From Trypanosoma brucei gambiense DAL972 (taxonomy: Eukaryota; Euglenozoa; Kinetoplastea; Trypanosomatida; Trypanosomatidae): a stretch of DNA of 64,000 nucleotides. Positions 10,641 through 22,900 of this stretch are shown piece after piece. The stretch spans positions 186,001 through 250,000 of the forward strand of contig NC_026738.1 in NCBI RefSeq assembly GCF_000210295.1, read 5' to 3'. Under the pieces are notes generated by a model. It had not been told where the DNA came from and did no database searches. It worked only from the letters and a program-made list of their open reading frames with translations. Position numbers and translations under genes: made by a program. How positions within the stretch are numbered: the first letter of the stretch is position 1; each line of letters starts with the position of its first letter.

Positions 10641-12184
10641 TCACTTCTCTACTGCACCGCCGAAAAACGGCTGACGGTGAAATCTTCTGGAAGGATTCCC
10701 CACAAAGCCTGGTGCTAATTGTCCGAGTAGGGCCGGTGTAAGTTCCAGGTGCAGCAGTGTGCGGGCACGCAGCGTCTTCCGTACAGTGGAGAATGTGAGG
10801 AACCGGACCCGCCTTCTACTAGGGGGTGTCCTGAAGTATGATTCGATTTAGTGTTAGTGGAGCATCGGTACCTTGCCCCACTGAGAAACCGAATTTTCGA
10901 TTTCGGTTCCAGCCGGGGTTGCATGGAGACATAGTACCCAACGAAATGTGGGATACCATGGTAGTAGAATAACAGCGGGTGCTAGTTTCTCCGATGCATC
11001 ACGAGTCACTGGCGTGGATGGCGCAGTTGGACAACAACACCTTTTTGTTTTGCTTTGCGGGAGTTGCCTTTGGTCAGCTCGGCGGAACTTTGTTTGTAGA
11101 GAGGACTAAAACGGCGACTGTAAAATGGAGCAGTCAACGTACGTTCGCACTCCCACGAGGCGTTTAGTTGTACTGCACAACACAACGAACGACAATCTCC
11201 TGGCTGGAGGTTCTGAAAAACCGGATTGCTGTTGAGTAGTTTACTTGGCGGTCGGCGGCACGAACGTTTTTATTATCTATCGGGACGTAAATGACAGTCA
11301 TGCTCTTTCTTTAGTTTAGTTGGCACCATCTCTGATGAGGGCAAGTATGTGGGGCATAATCTTTCGGATGAAGTTCAATATTTCTTCTTGTCGTGGTGTA
11401 TAAGGGTGAAGTTTTTTTTTTTTGACCAGTGGCATGGACTAGGGAAGCATTATCGATAGTTTTAGTGGAAACCCAATTACTTTTCTGAGGAGACTGATTG
11501 CTAACACGAAGGCTACTGGACACAATATTTTCCCTGCGTCTGTATCTCCTGAATGACTTGTCTTACAATTCTTAGGAGTGAATAAGCTCAGTTATGGAAG
11601 GCAAGTTATCCAAATCTGAGTGCAACTGACACTACATTGTTCTCTGTAACGCGGCTGCGTGGGATACTAGGACGTTTGTGTTCCAGTGCACGTAAGAAGT
11701 CGCCCTTTCTACCGCTGATTTTTGGACCAATTTTCGTAATCGGTGTGTGCATAAGGAAGAGTGCAGCTGCTGGCCATTATGAAGCGGTTATTCATGAACT
11801 TTCAGTGTTACCTTTTGGAGGGTCCACACTAAAGACCTCAGGGGGATTAGGCCACTGCGTTTGTACTGACAAATGAAGATCTTTTGATAAAATTTTATTT
11901 GCTATCTGGGATTTCAGTTTCAACCCGGTGGCTTCGCCGGTTTCCAGCAGTTAACTGAACAGCACTTTGTCTTCCGAATACATGCTCCAATGTTCTCGCG
12001 ACAGGACAGGTTTGCGACACGGAGAGTTGGTTGCATTACGTTGTGTATTTTTAGGAGGATGTTTTCCTCTTTTTACGCTATCAATAATACAACTAGGGTT
12101 CGCTTAACCTGGAAATGGTCACAGGGTTGATTTCTGCTGGAGAGTAGCGGTGATTTAACTGCACAGTGATAATGTAAGAAGCAC

Positions 12185-12905
12185 TAAAAGCCTCTTGACC
12201 AAACCGAAAAGTTAGGCCGCGCCCCACAATCAGGGACACTGCCCGCATATGAAAGATACGCAGCATTTATATCTTCATGCTGGGGCACAATTATTTTACT
12301 GAAAGAATTCATTACAAGGATCTCACTATCCAAAGTGGCGCATGCGGGACGGACCCCCGAAGATATTCGTTTCCCCGGCGTACACAAAGACATTCGTGGG
12401 TACAGATACGTAGGAGAGTACACTTATCCGTTGCTGGAGTTGGGTCCTGTTACTGGTGGCAACACCTTTGGCTGTTATGTTACTACTTACGGCACTCCAG
12501 CCACTTTTAATAGTGGAGGCAGCTGCGACAATTCGGCTTTGGCAGACTGAACCACGAGTCCGTAATTGTTTCTGTTCGTTGGATTGTTTCACACACGTTT
12601 CCCTTTCACCACCGAGGTAACTCAACGGATGCTTCATGAAGTTAGAACGAGCGCTAAGACTAGGTAGGGGATTACTTTCCAGATGTGGGTTCCCCCAGCC
12701 AAAAGAAAATTATTATGATATGGGGCACGGTGGTAGATTTGTTTTCTTTGCCTACTCATTGTTTGCTTTACCACATATTCATTTTGCGTTGCATCGCCTT
12801 GTCATCAAAGATAGCAAAGAACTGCCGAGACATATATTCAGGGTAAAGAAAGAAGTTTCGCACTACTTGTTTCGTCAGGTTGCAGCATCAGTGATGTATA
12901 CATGA
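12185..12905 (+). pseudogene. Possible decayed coding region, unidentified
   Basis: Several adjoining plus-strand frames read like protein: a frame to 12550 ending in SCDNSALAD, another with a membrane-helix-like run (WSWVLLVATPLAVMLLLTAL) around 12440-12500, and one from 12636 to 12902 with ALPHIHFALHRLVIKDS. They lie in different frames, so if they are remnants of one gene it is frameshifted. No family was recognised. Chance open frames remain quite possible. Confidence 0.2.
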
Positions 12906-12990
12906 TATGAAGTGTGAAGAAGCAATACCCACTCTTCCCACTTGACTTCGTGGAGCCGCAAAGTTACTAATAACCTGAATATACGTGACT

Positions 12991-12991
<1 letters not shown>

Positions 12992-13050
<59 letters not shown>

Positions 13051-13060
13051 TGTGTGTGTG
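12992..13060. repeat. GA/TG compound microsatellite
   Basis: About 28 GA units (12992-13048) are followed by six TG units (13049-13060). It is a pure dinucleotide tract and produces long artefactual open frames of Arg-Glu repeats on one strand and Leu-Ser repeats on the other. Confidence 0.95.
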
Positions 13061-15082
13061 TACAGTTATATTCTTTTCATTCACGGCGTTGGACAATGGA
13101 ACATCAGACGGAGATGACCGTTTCGCTTAAGAAGATGTGCAGATTCGACGCAGTGTTTGCCTTCGCTTCTGTTTCGTTTGTGGGAAAGGTATATAATAAA
13201 AATAATGCCAATGAGATTAATAGAGTCCTTTACAATCGCGAACATGGATTACTTTTTAACCGGCACTTGGTTAGAAGTTACGGGAAAAGGTTCGATTTAT
13301 GCAATCGCACAAGCACTGGACCGTTTTTGGAATTGGAGCCACGAAAATTCAGCCGTTTATTTTTCCCACTAAGTTGCTATGCTCAGCTCTGTTTTTTTCT
13401 TCCTTTCACATTTCCGATATGGCTTGCAATTGCTTGAAAGGCCTGCCATTTGCTTTTAGGTTCTTTTCATATATGTGCTCGTATTTTTTTGATGTAGGTG
13501 GTTCCCACCTTCCGAAAGTCGTGTTTGCCTTCACTGAGACCCCTCCGGCATCTAACGCACTTCGAATGATGGAGCTAGTGTGGTGAATGTGTAGGTTAGC
13601 GTTTTCCACTCCTTTACTGTTGGCTAGGTGACGAGAAGTTGGGGGTTACATGCGCGTTTGTCCTTTCGTTAACACAATGTAGTTGCGACATTGAGAGATC
13701 TTTTTGTCATAAGCGATACCGTCATCCTTGGTAGTCAAATGGTTGGGATTCCTTCACAACACGGAATTGGTAAGCCCCGGGACAGACGCGTTCTCGGAAC
13801 AAGACTAGGATTATGCATGCCATGTTTAGCGAATGCGTAGTGCTTCGGTACTTGGGTGATCGTTTTTGAAACTGCCCCTACTTAGATTTTGTTGTGAGGG
13901 TGCCGTTCCTAGTTGGATGGAACATACACTAGCGGCTGCTAGGCTTCGAAAGCTTTAACAGGAGGGGCTCATGCTAAGGAATTGCTGTTTAGAACAGCCC
14001 CCTGTACACTGTACAGTGCACAGAGGCGTGTTTAGTTCCAACCAGACATATGTGAGGAGGGCTGTGTGTGGATAGTCTGCCCCCGCCTACTGCGTGTGAA
14101 GTATCATATCAAGAATGCACGGTTCTCCCCACGGGTTACCTGACTGCCACTCCGTTGGGATCTTTGACCATGATGTGATAACCCTTCGATGCACGAACAA
14201 CATACATCGCCATAGAAATCTCATCAGAACTTGTGACAGTGTTGTGTGAGCACCAGTGAATGATGTTGCCTGTATGCGTTGGTTTGTCCATGTCGCTGTA
14301 CACTTTCCTTTACACACAACACTTTAACACCGCATGCATGTTTGCCTCAACGAGGTGTCCTTTGCACGGTCGGGTCACGTTTTGGCATCTCGATGGGCTA
14401 CTTTTTCTGTCCATTTCAACTCGGTCAGCTGGTATTTTATGTCGAAAGCTGTTAGAGAGGGATTGTCGGGTTTTAAGTCGGGAGGGGGAAAAAAACAACA
14501 ACAAACGTACACCGCTTCCTCCGTATCGATATGTTGGCTTCCTCCAGGCTGCCCGCTGGTTTGTTGTACCCGAGGGCAGACATGGTGATTTAAAACTCGC
14601 AAACGCAGAGTACGACGAACCAAGAGCCAAGTAAGGGTGGTGTGAGGAATAGGCAAAAGTAGTTCACTTTCGCTGTGTCTACTTCCGAAGCTTCTGGGTG
14701 CGTTGAATCCCCTCAGTTTTTTCCTTTATTCGTGTGACCTGTTTGCCCACCCCCATAAGACACCTGATTAGGCAGTTAATGTAATACCTACCTCATCCTT
14801 TGGCCGAACCTTGGGCACTCTGCAACAGATGTGGAACTTTATCAGAGCATATTTAGCTTAGTAAGCGCTTCAGGAACAATCGTATTTGCTGTCACACTGT
14901 TTGCAACAGTCGTGAATACTGTCGACATTCCTCCTGGGGGCCGACCTCACAGTATGTGCGATTCTGAATATAACCAAAATTCACTTACCTTTCCTATGCA
15001 GTAACCATAAGGCGCAGCCCACATGGTCCTAACTTGGGAGGGCTACCGTGAAGCTGCCGTCGGTCTTTGTGTTGTATACATA

Positions 15083-15154
15083 TTTCTTCCTGCTACTGAC
15101 TATGTTTTACTTCACCTTCCGATTCTTTTCGTTTTACGGCGCAACATGTGAAAG
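15083..15154 (+). promoter_or_regulatory. Putative trans-splice acceptor of the trans-sialidase gene
   Basis: A pyrimidine-rich tract runs from about 15083 to 15136. The first following AG is at 15153-15154, which gives a 77-base 5' UTR before the ATG at 15232. Confidence 0.5.
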
Positions 15155-15231
15155 TGTTGGGAACTCAGCTGCTGGCCTATACCATTGTGAGGAGTGTATA
15201 GGCTAAGTGTGGGGACTGTGGCGGAGAATAT

Positions 15232-17682
15232 ATGAAGCGCCTGCCTGTACGCCCCTGTTGCGTCACCGGGGAGGGTTCGTTTTCTGCACTAACATTTTCG
15301 TTTTCATTGTATGCATTACTTGTGCTTTTTGCTTTGTTGTACTGCTGTGACCTGGTGTCCTGCAGAGTGCATGGAAGGACGACGCGTGAGGTGTTTCTTG
15401 AAGGAGGGCAGTGGGTAAAGAAGGGTAGATGGAAAAATGGCATTTGGAAAAGCTCCCCTGAGTGGAACCCCGGGTATGAATGGTGGGCATGGTGCATGAA
15501 CTCGGTTTCTAAAGAAGCGAAGGGAGAGGTTTGCCGCAAGGAGTGGCTTTCTCAGAGGAGGAAAGGATACACGCTGGTGCCGAAGACGAAAGTTCTATTT
15601 AGGGAACAAAATGGAACGCAATGGATGCGCAACGTTCACTCTTTCCGTGTCCCTTCGTTCGTTGAAGTTAGTGGGGTGTTGGTGGGCATTGCCGACGTAC
15701 GGTACATTTCATCTGCTGACTTCACCTTCACTGAGACAGTTGCCAAGTACAGTGCTGATGGTGGGGATACTTGGAAGACTAAAGTCATCATTGAGAACAG
15801 TCGTGTTAACACTAATTTTTCCCGAGTTGTAGATCCCACAGTCGCCGTCAAGGGAAACAATATATTCGTTCTCGTGGGAAGGTACAACACTTCCAGTAAG
15901 TATTGGACGTGGCAACATTACGGCGAAGACTGGGATATACTCATGTACAAGGGTACTGTCATCAAAGAGGAAAAGGACGGTAATGTAACTGCGAGCATTA
16001 CATTTGAGGCTCCCCAGAACCTGAAGTTTCTCTTAGCAACGGTGCCCTCACCAGGTGGGCACCCCCCATCCCAATTTCTCGGTGGCGTAGGGAACACTGC
16101 CGTAACGCCGGACGGTGCCATTGTATTTTCTGTCCAGGTCAAGAATACTTGGAATCAGGTTGTGGGAAAACTTTTGTATTCGACGGATGATGGCAAAACA
16201 TGGCACTTTTCTGCAGGGGAAACACCGGTCGGTTCAACTGAATCTTCCGTGGTTTGGTGGAAAGATAAACTGCTGGTGAATGCCAGAACAGATGAGCATA
16301 TAGGTTGCCGCAGGGTATTTGAAACGAGTGACCTAGGGAATACATTGAAGGAATCCATCAGTACTCTTTCCCGAGTGATAGGCAACTCGCCGCTTCGTAA
16401 CCAGCCTGGTAGTTCGGGAAGTGCTATTTCCATAACTGTGGAGGGCATGGATGTCATGCTAATTTCTCAGCCAAAAAATACGAAGGGACGTTTCTCACGC
16501 GACCGCCTCCAGTTATGGTTAACGGACGGTACTCGTGTTTTCATGATCGGACAGATATCTCAAGGTGACGACAACAGTCCATACAGCTCCTTACTGTACA
16601 CGAGCGATGGCAAACTTTACTGCTTATATGAACAGAACATTGAAGAGGTTTTCACTATTTACCTTGCACGTCTTGTGGATGAGATGAAGATGATTAAATG
16701 GGTTGTGTTGTTATGGAAGGCACAGGATACTCTGTTGGTGGGTGACTGCCTTTCATCGGCTGGAGGAACAGGGCCTTGTAGGGGGATCCCCACCGGTGGC
16801 CTTGCCGGGTTGCTTTCGGGACCCGCAGTCGGACATGTGTGGCCTGACGTGTACAAGTGCGTGTATGCTAGTGTCAGCGGTGCCGTGGCTAACAAAGATG
16901 GCGTGGTATTGGGCGGAACCGGTAAGGACCGTGTGGTGTGGCCGGTCAGTGAGCAAGGGCAAGACCAACGGTACTACTTTGCCAACACCCATTTCACAAT
17001 TGTGGCGACGGTGCAGTTTGGTGTGGTGCCTCAAAGGGACACTCCATTAATTGGGTTTGTGAATGGAGAAAAGAATGCTAATAAGACCTTAATGCTTTCG
17101 ATCAAGAATAAGAAATGGTTTCTCACGTACGGGAGGATACGCAGCGAAGGTTCTCCGGTGCCGTCAAATTTGGAAGGGTCTCACCAGATTGCACTGACAT
17201 TGCAAGATGGCTTGGTTACTGCATATGTTGATGGAAAACTAGCGGTTGGGGCGATTAATGTGAGAAAATTCGGTCGTGTCGGCTTTTTAAACATTAGGCA
17301 TTTTTTCGTTGGAACTCCAGTGTCTATTAGAACTTCAAGTCACACGACCGTAACCGTACACAATGCACTCCTGTACAACCGAAGGTTGAGCGAAGGGGAA
17401 CTACAGTTGGTGTTCACCAACAGAGAGGTGATTCGTGCAGCCAACCCGACGACGCCGCCTCCCACGCCTTTTGAGTCTAGTGCTGGGGGCGATGAGCAGT
17501 CACACGATAGGGCGGGTTCCACGTTTGGTGTTCCTTTTCTTTCAGGAGGTTCGATGTATTGTGAAGGGGACGCGTTGGAGCGTGTTTACATTTTATTTAT
17601 TATTACTTTATGTGCACTGGCACTTTTTATGTTAGTGTTGGTCTTTCAAAAGCAGTGGGACGGGGATTCTACTATAATCTGA
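15232..17682 (+). CDS. Trans-sialidase / sialidase family surface enzyme, 816 aa
   Basis: The family transfers (or hydrolyses) alpha-2,3-linked sialic acid from host glycans to parasite surface glycoproteins. Residues 17-40 form a hydrophobic signal or anchor segment. The FRIP-type motif is present as FRVP with Arg139. Two good Asp boxes are visible (SADGGDTW 174-181 and STDDGKTW 317-324), with a degenerate one near 457. By alignment to T. cruzi enzyme numbering from general knowledge, the arginine triad is R139, R352 and R423, the acid/base Asp is D163, the glutamate is E337 and the nucleophile tyrosine is Y451. All are conserved. The Trp of the acceptor site (W312 in T. cruzi) is Phe421 here. 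A lectin-like C-terminal domain follows (about 500-740, with FLNIRHFFVGTPV), then a Pro/Ser-rich linker and a terminal membrane helix near 785-805 with an 11-residue tail. This is the first plus-strand gene after the strand switch. Activity is plausible but acceptor use may be altered. Confidence 0.9.
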   Translation: MKRLPVRPCCVTGEGSFSALTFSFSLYALLVLFALLYCCDLVSCRVHGRTTREVFLEGGQWVKKGRWKNGIWKSSPEWNPGYEWWAWCMNSVSKEAKGEVCRKEWLSQRRKGYTLVPKTKVLFREQNGTQWMRNVHSFRVPSFVEVSGVLVGIADVRYISSADFTFTETVAKYSADGGDTWKTKVIIENSRVNTNFSRVVDPTVAVKGNNIFVLVGRYNTSSKYWTWQHYGEDWDILMYKGTVIKEEKDGNVTASITFEAPQNLKFLLATVPSPGGHPPSQFLGGVGNTAVTPDGAIVFSVQVKNTWNQVVGKLLYSTDDGKTWHFSAGETPVGSTESSVVWWKDKLLVNARTDEHIGCRRVFETSDLGNTLKESISTLSRVIGNSPLRNQPGSSGSAISITVEGMDVMLISQPKNTKGRFSRDRLQLWLTDGTRVFMIGQISQGDDNSPYSSLLYTSDGKLYCLYEQNIEEVFTIYLARLVDEMKMIKWVVLLWKAQDTLLVGDCLSSAGGTGPCRGIPTGGLAGLLSGPAVGHVWPDVYKCVYASVSGAVANKDGVVLGGTGKDRVVWPVSEQGQDQRYYFANTHFTIVATVQFGVVPQRDTPLIGFVNGEKNANKTLMLSIKNKKWFLTYGRIRSEGSPVPSNLEGSHQIALTLQDGLVTAYVDGKLAVGAINVRKFGRVGFLNIRHFFVGTPVSIRTSSHTTVTVHNALLYNRRLSEGELQLVFTNREVIRAANPTTPPPTPFESSAGGDEQSHDRAGSTFGVPFLSGGSMYCEGDALERVYILFIITLCALALFMLVLVFQKQWDGDSTII

Positions 17683-18370
17683 TTTTCTTATCGCTTCGTT
17701 ATGCGTGCCATCGCGATTGGACAAAATTTCAAAACCCCTATCGTACTGCGACTATAGGCGGTGCATTCGCGGCAAATGAACACTGGAAAACGTTTCTTTT
17801 CAACATTCTAGCGGATGTTAGTGTCCAAACAAATAAGCCCTTTCCTCCACGCCGCATGCAATGAATCCGCTGCTCTACCACTCATTCCGGCTTTGTTTTT
17901 CTTCGTGTCCGCTCTGCCGGTGAAGCCAACCCGTAAGTATATGCTAAAATGTGCACTGGCGGTTATTTGGACCATGGGTATGCGGCTGGGTGAAAAGGTG
18001 TGGAAACACGGTAGCCACTGCGATCAGGTTGCGGTAATGATTAATGTGATACACTTGGTGGCTGGTCGATGGGTAAGAGTTTTCGTTGGTTGGCCGCGGT
18101 CGATGCAGGTGCGCTTGTGTGGTTCCGCCGGTGCGTCCGTTGGTGTATCCGCTGCTGTGCCATGTGGAGCTAAAAGCACCGTTTTCTTCGTTCTAGTTGT
18201 GAGGGCCACTCGACGCATCGGGCAGTTGTGTCGAACCTTCAGCTGACTTTTTTACATTTCCCGTCACTGAAGCAACGTTAGGCGGGCCGACGGTTGCGTC
18301 TTCCGTGATCCGTAACACTGAGAGTCAATGTGGGCAGCGAACGCCACCGTTTGCATTACGCCAACAGTTC

Positions 18371-18400
18371 ATACCATACCATACCATACCATATCATATC
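18371..18400 (+). repeat. ATACC pentanucleotide repeat
   Basis: About five tandem ataccs with degenerate continuation (atatc) to about 18410. Confidence 0.85.
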
Positions 18401-19303
18401 ATTCAGCAGGACTGTTATCCAAGCAGGAAGTCTCGTGGTTAATTTGCTACTCCGTCACGTGTGCACGCGGGTTGCAGTCGTGCGCGCAAATTGTGCCGAC
18501 CTTCAGCAGCTGGTTCCGCCCCGACTTCTCACGTTATTTTGCCTTTCGCCCTATTCTATCGGTGTTGGGAAATATACCGCGTTGGGTGTGCTGCAAAAGC
18601 ACTATCTCATTTACCGATTCATGCCGAACAGTGACGTAATGCCACCGGGCTCGCAAAAGGAAAAGAGCTGGAAAGGCGTTTTTTGTTCACCGCACGGTGG
18701 TATCTCTTGGATGTGAACTGCTGCGCTGCCCCGCTCTGTTTTTGTCCTTGAGGAGGCTCCTCCTTTATTTGCTTTGCATTTCTTCACGAACAGGCTGTGG
18801 ATCCCTTCACACACGGAAACGATGGAAAGTACGGCTTTTGATGTTCCTTCAGGGACACAATGGGAAGTGACACCGTTCCATATGCTCAACGTTGTTTGGC
18901 AGTTGTGCCCATACCTAATTAACAGATAACCACGAAACTTTTTTTACTGACTTCGCAATGGCATCGATGATTAGGGCATTAGATTTCCCTTAGTGCTGCA
19001 CTATCTCTAAAGGGGTTGGATGTTGCTGTGCCACTCCAAGCAGTTTGTGGTCTACACTTGCTAAATGTAGCGGGGCGTTTGCAGCATTACTATTATTGTC
19101 ACGGTTATTATTGCCTTTACGATATTTCTGTGTGACTTTTCATGCCACTGCTGACCACAGGACGTGAAAGTCTAACTACGAAAAGAATGAGCGTCTTTCT
19201 ACCATCTCCTCAAACATGTTTTCTTGCCATTAAAAGTTTTGGTACAAGGGTCCCGCAGTCGTGGGTCTCATACCCCAGTAGGCACATGCACACACATATA
19301 TGA

Positions 19304-19323
19304 ATATGCATATGCATATGCAT
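19304..19323. repeat. Short ATATGC tandem repeat
   Basis: Three and a half tandem copies of a six-base unit that is nearly palindromic (contains atgcat). Confidence 0.85.
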
Positions 19324-19842
19324 TAATTCGATGACAGGGGCGCCGTTTTATTTTTCCATTGTGGTGGGACCTAATTGGACCGTAAGAAGCTTTATTCAGA
19401 GGTGTGCGATGACTCGTTACGTCCCGCATTTGGGAAGGGCCAAATCCTCGTTTAAATACGTAGGCATTTTAGGGTTAGTCGTGGAACCCCTCTGCGTCCG
19501 GGTTCCCTACAGGCGCGTTCTATCTTGTGAGACGCCTTTTATGGCTCTTTGTGTGTGTGACTTCGGCGATGCGTTGCCCCGCTCCGACAAAGGCCTCGTT
19601 CGCCCTTTCAGTTTGCGCTGCTCCAGTTTTCTGCATACTTTTTTCTACCCCATCATTTGTTTTTATTTTTTACCGAAGATCCGTATTAACAGTTGCGTGG
19701 TTTGCTCGCTTTCCCCTCTATCCGTGCTCCATGAGGAGCCAGTCGGTTTGTTCTTTCTCTGATTGTTGCTTGCAGGCGTGGCGTTTCTTCGCCACCGTGC
19801 CCACCAACACTTGCCATGTGACACTTATGAACAACTAAGTAC

Positions 19843-19883
19843 CACCTCACCCTTTTTGTGTACCGCTCTCTCGTTTCCTGAAG
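19843..19883 (+). promoter_or_regulatory. Putative trans-splice acceptor of the adenylate cyclase gene
   Basis: A pyrimidine-rich stretch (about 19843-19880, with ctctctcgtttcctg) is followed by AG at 19882-19883, leaving a 33-base 5' UTR before the ATG at 19917. Confidence 0.5.
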
Positions 19884-19916
19884 GCTGAAAGGTGATTTGG
19901 CTAGCGCTGCCCGCTC

Positions 19917-22900
19917 ATGTTTCTCCTTTCCCGCACTGCTTCACGGCCAGAGAGTAGTGGCGCTAACTCAAAAGCTGTGGTCGACGCTACTTCACCCGCC
20001 ACCCGGCACTCCATGCGGCTTATCGTGCTGTTTTTGCTTTCGCTGTTGATGGTGGCACCAGTGGTTTGTGTAGCAGATAATGTTACGGTAAAGGTGTATT
20101 CCCTGTTGTACGACCCCTTTCTTCCTGATGCCTACAATAATGGAGTGAACGCCGGTCTCCACGCCTCGTTCGCAGTGCGCCAGTGGTCCACCGCGTCGAA
20201 CGTCAACGTTGAGGTTATCCACCCCTTATCGTACGAGGTCCCGCCCCCTGAGCTCTTGCGGTCCATTATTGAGGAAAACAAGAATGAATTCTTTGTGGTT
20301 GTTGGGCCGTTGAGCGATAGTGACACACTGTCTGTTCTTCCTTCTTTGGAGGAAGAGGATTTGGTTGCCTTTGCTCCTTTTACTGGCTCTGATGCTGTGC
20401 GCGGGTGGAGCCCGAACGCTTACTTTTTGCACGTTTCACCAGCAGCGGAGCTACTGGCCTTGCTTCGATATGCAGTTAGTCAGCTCCACCTGTTGCGGAT
20501 CGGCTTCATGTACCTGCAGAACGTCCACTTTGGAGACAGCGAGTATGAACTGGCCGTGGAGCTAATGTCTCAGATGGGGCGCAGTTTGTGCGGCGTTTTT
20601 ACCTTGGAGAGTTCCTTTGATGGCGAGGCTGATGATGCCGAGTTCACAGCGACATGGGAGCTATTTGCGGGGACGCACCCGCAGGGTGTGATGATTTTTG
20701 CACCGCAGGTGTCGGATGCGATGAGGTTTTTGATGAAGTTGGTAACTGACAACCGTACCAGCAGTGCATATATTTTGTCACCAACGCCTCATGTGACCAA
20801 TATAGAAATTGCTTGGACCTTGGCGGGTACTACTTCCGGCGTCAAAATGTTTCCTGGACAAGTTGTGCTTTCAGGTGTGCTCCCCCTTGTGTCGGATAAC
20901 GGGTTCCGTGCAACCCGGCGGCTGCGAGCGGATATTAAAGCGTACGCGCTTTCCGGAACTGGCGCCGTCGAGTTTGACCCTTTAGCCTTCGATGGGGACG
21001 CCGCATACGGGGGACAAGTAATGTTTGGCTGGATCGTCGGTGAGGTGTTAGCCCGGGCCTTGGAGTGTAGCGAGTTCTTGAAGAGCAGGATGACATTCAT
21101 GGACTCGCTATATAATCAGCGCCGCTATGTCATTGATGATATCGTAATCGGTGATTTTGGTGGTGAGTGTGAGCCGTTGGCGGCTGCGTATGGTGCAACG
21201 TGCTATTGCAATGAGGGGGGGCGCATGATATACATGATGATCCTTGGCGACGATTATCTTCCTCGTCCTGCGGCTGACGGGTTGATCACATTTGATGCAT
21301 GTGACGAATCCGGGGTTCAGATGCTCGCTCCGCTTTATACTTTGCTGTTCTCCAGCGTCAACGACCCATTCGCACGGTCCGTTAACGGTGCAATTCACCG
21401 CGGAGCCCTCTTTGTATCCGGTAATGGTCATCTAGGTAAATCTGAACGGTTGTTCATACACTCTGTACCCTCAACGTCAGGTAATGTGATGTCGGACCTG
21501 AGAAAGATGTTGGACACTAGGGCGGTAACGTCTGTGCTTGGTGTTGTGGATGATGCGACACTTTCCACGCCTGACGTCGTGTTTATCGATCCCATTACCC
21601 TCAACCCAAGACTTCGTCACCCCGGAAGGAACGTAATCTACCTGTCGCCGACATTGGAGCAGCAGCTCTTCGTGATAGCAGGATATCTTGCTAGTGAGAA
21701 TGCTTCCACCTTGCACGCAGTTATGCGCGACGATGCGACACGTTTGATTGAAACTGTGGTGAACAGAACGTTGCTGTCGTTTAACAGGTCTTTGAATTCT
21801 GTGGTTTCACTGGATAGAGATGCGCCGTTAAATGCTGCACTGCCCACTGATGGCAGTCTGCTGCTAATAGGGCTCACCGCCTCAGACGTCGGTGGTATTG
21901 CGGCTCATCTTTCAGCAAACCGCAACGTCCGTGTGTTTATACCGTTCTTTGATGTGGCGTTGTTTTACGATGACTTCATTCGCGCGTTCAGAGGCCTCAA
22001 AAGTGCTGAACGCTTAATATTCGCAACGAATCTACCCCACTGGGCGGACCATCGGCCATCGTCAGAGACTATCCGGAGATTTCATGCAAACAGACCGAAT
22101 GCATCCGACCGGACCCCACTAGCACTTCTGGGCTTTACCTCTGCCAGTTTCCTTGATGCAGTCGCGCAACACATAGTAGGGGTGGACCCCCAAAAGGTGC
22201 TTACTACAATTTATACCCATTCTGTCATATCCGTTGACGACATGCAGTACGGCGCGTTTGCGGATGAGGACTGTTCCAGGATTGTTGGCAACCATACCGA
22301 CGCGGTGGACGGCTGTCTTGTGAACTATGGTGCGATGCACATCTCCCTGTGGCCACTCGCCCGCGCGCTGAATGCGGCCGTACCACCCCTAACAAAGCCT
22401 GAGACGCCGTCGATGCACTACCATAACCTTGAAGAGGATGACCATCCGAAGTCGGTACTGGCGGGTTTAGTTGCAGGTGTCCTCAGCGTTGTGGTGATGC
22501 TTGCGGTGTTACTGTTGGTTCTTTTCCAACTGCGAGGTGGTGCGCGCGATAACGTCAATGCACCGAAGGAGCTGACGGGCCCAGTTACGCTGATATTCAC
22601 AGATATCGAAAGCAGTACCGCACAGTGGGCAGCGCACCCAGAGATGATGCCCGATGCCGTCGCGACACATCACCGTCTGATTCGTGCGTTGATTATGCAC
22701 TACAGGTGCTACGAGGTCAAGACGGTCGGGGACTCATTTATGATTGCATGCCACAACCCCTTCAACGCTTGCCAGCTCGCGTGCTGCCTGCAGCGGTGCT
22801 TCCTGCAACATACCTGGGGAACTGCTGCATTTGACGAATCCTACCGCCAAATTGAATGTCAGCGGGCCCTTGAGAATGAGGAATACGCCCCACCCACTGG

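Larger units (their letters stand above)
6805..15082. other. Gene-poor divergent strand-switch region
   Basis: Coding direction is minus to the left (ISG array) and plus to the right (trans-sialidase onward). In trypanosomatids such divergent strand-switch regions are where RNA polymerase II transcription starts, usually without sharp promoter motifs. About 6.8-9.9 kb is AT-rich with no convincing gene. About 9.93-10.64 kb is a GC-rich island described separately. About 10.7-15.0 kb has near-average composition and short frames only. At about 12.2-12.9 kb several plus-strand frames carry protein-like hydrophobic stretches broken by stops, which could be a decayed membrane-protein gene that I cannot identify. 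Confidence 0.55.
17683..19881. other. Intergenic region between trans-sialidase and adenylate cyclase
   Basis: About 2.2 kb of presumed 3' UTR and spacer. It holds an ATACC pentamer repeat at 18371-18400 and an ATGCAT-type hexamer repeat at 19304-19323. Open frames up to 143 codons occur but show no family features. Confidence 0.6.

Noticed and set aside
12875..13437. Open frames across the GA microsatellite on both strands
   Set aside because: Their length is created by the dinucleotide repeat (Arg-Glu or Leu-Ser runs).
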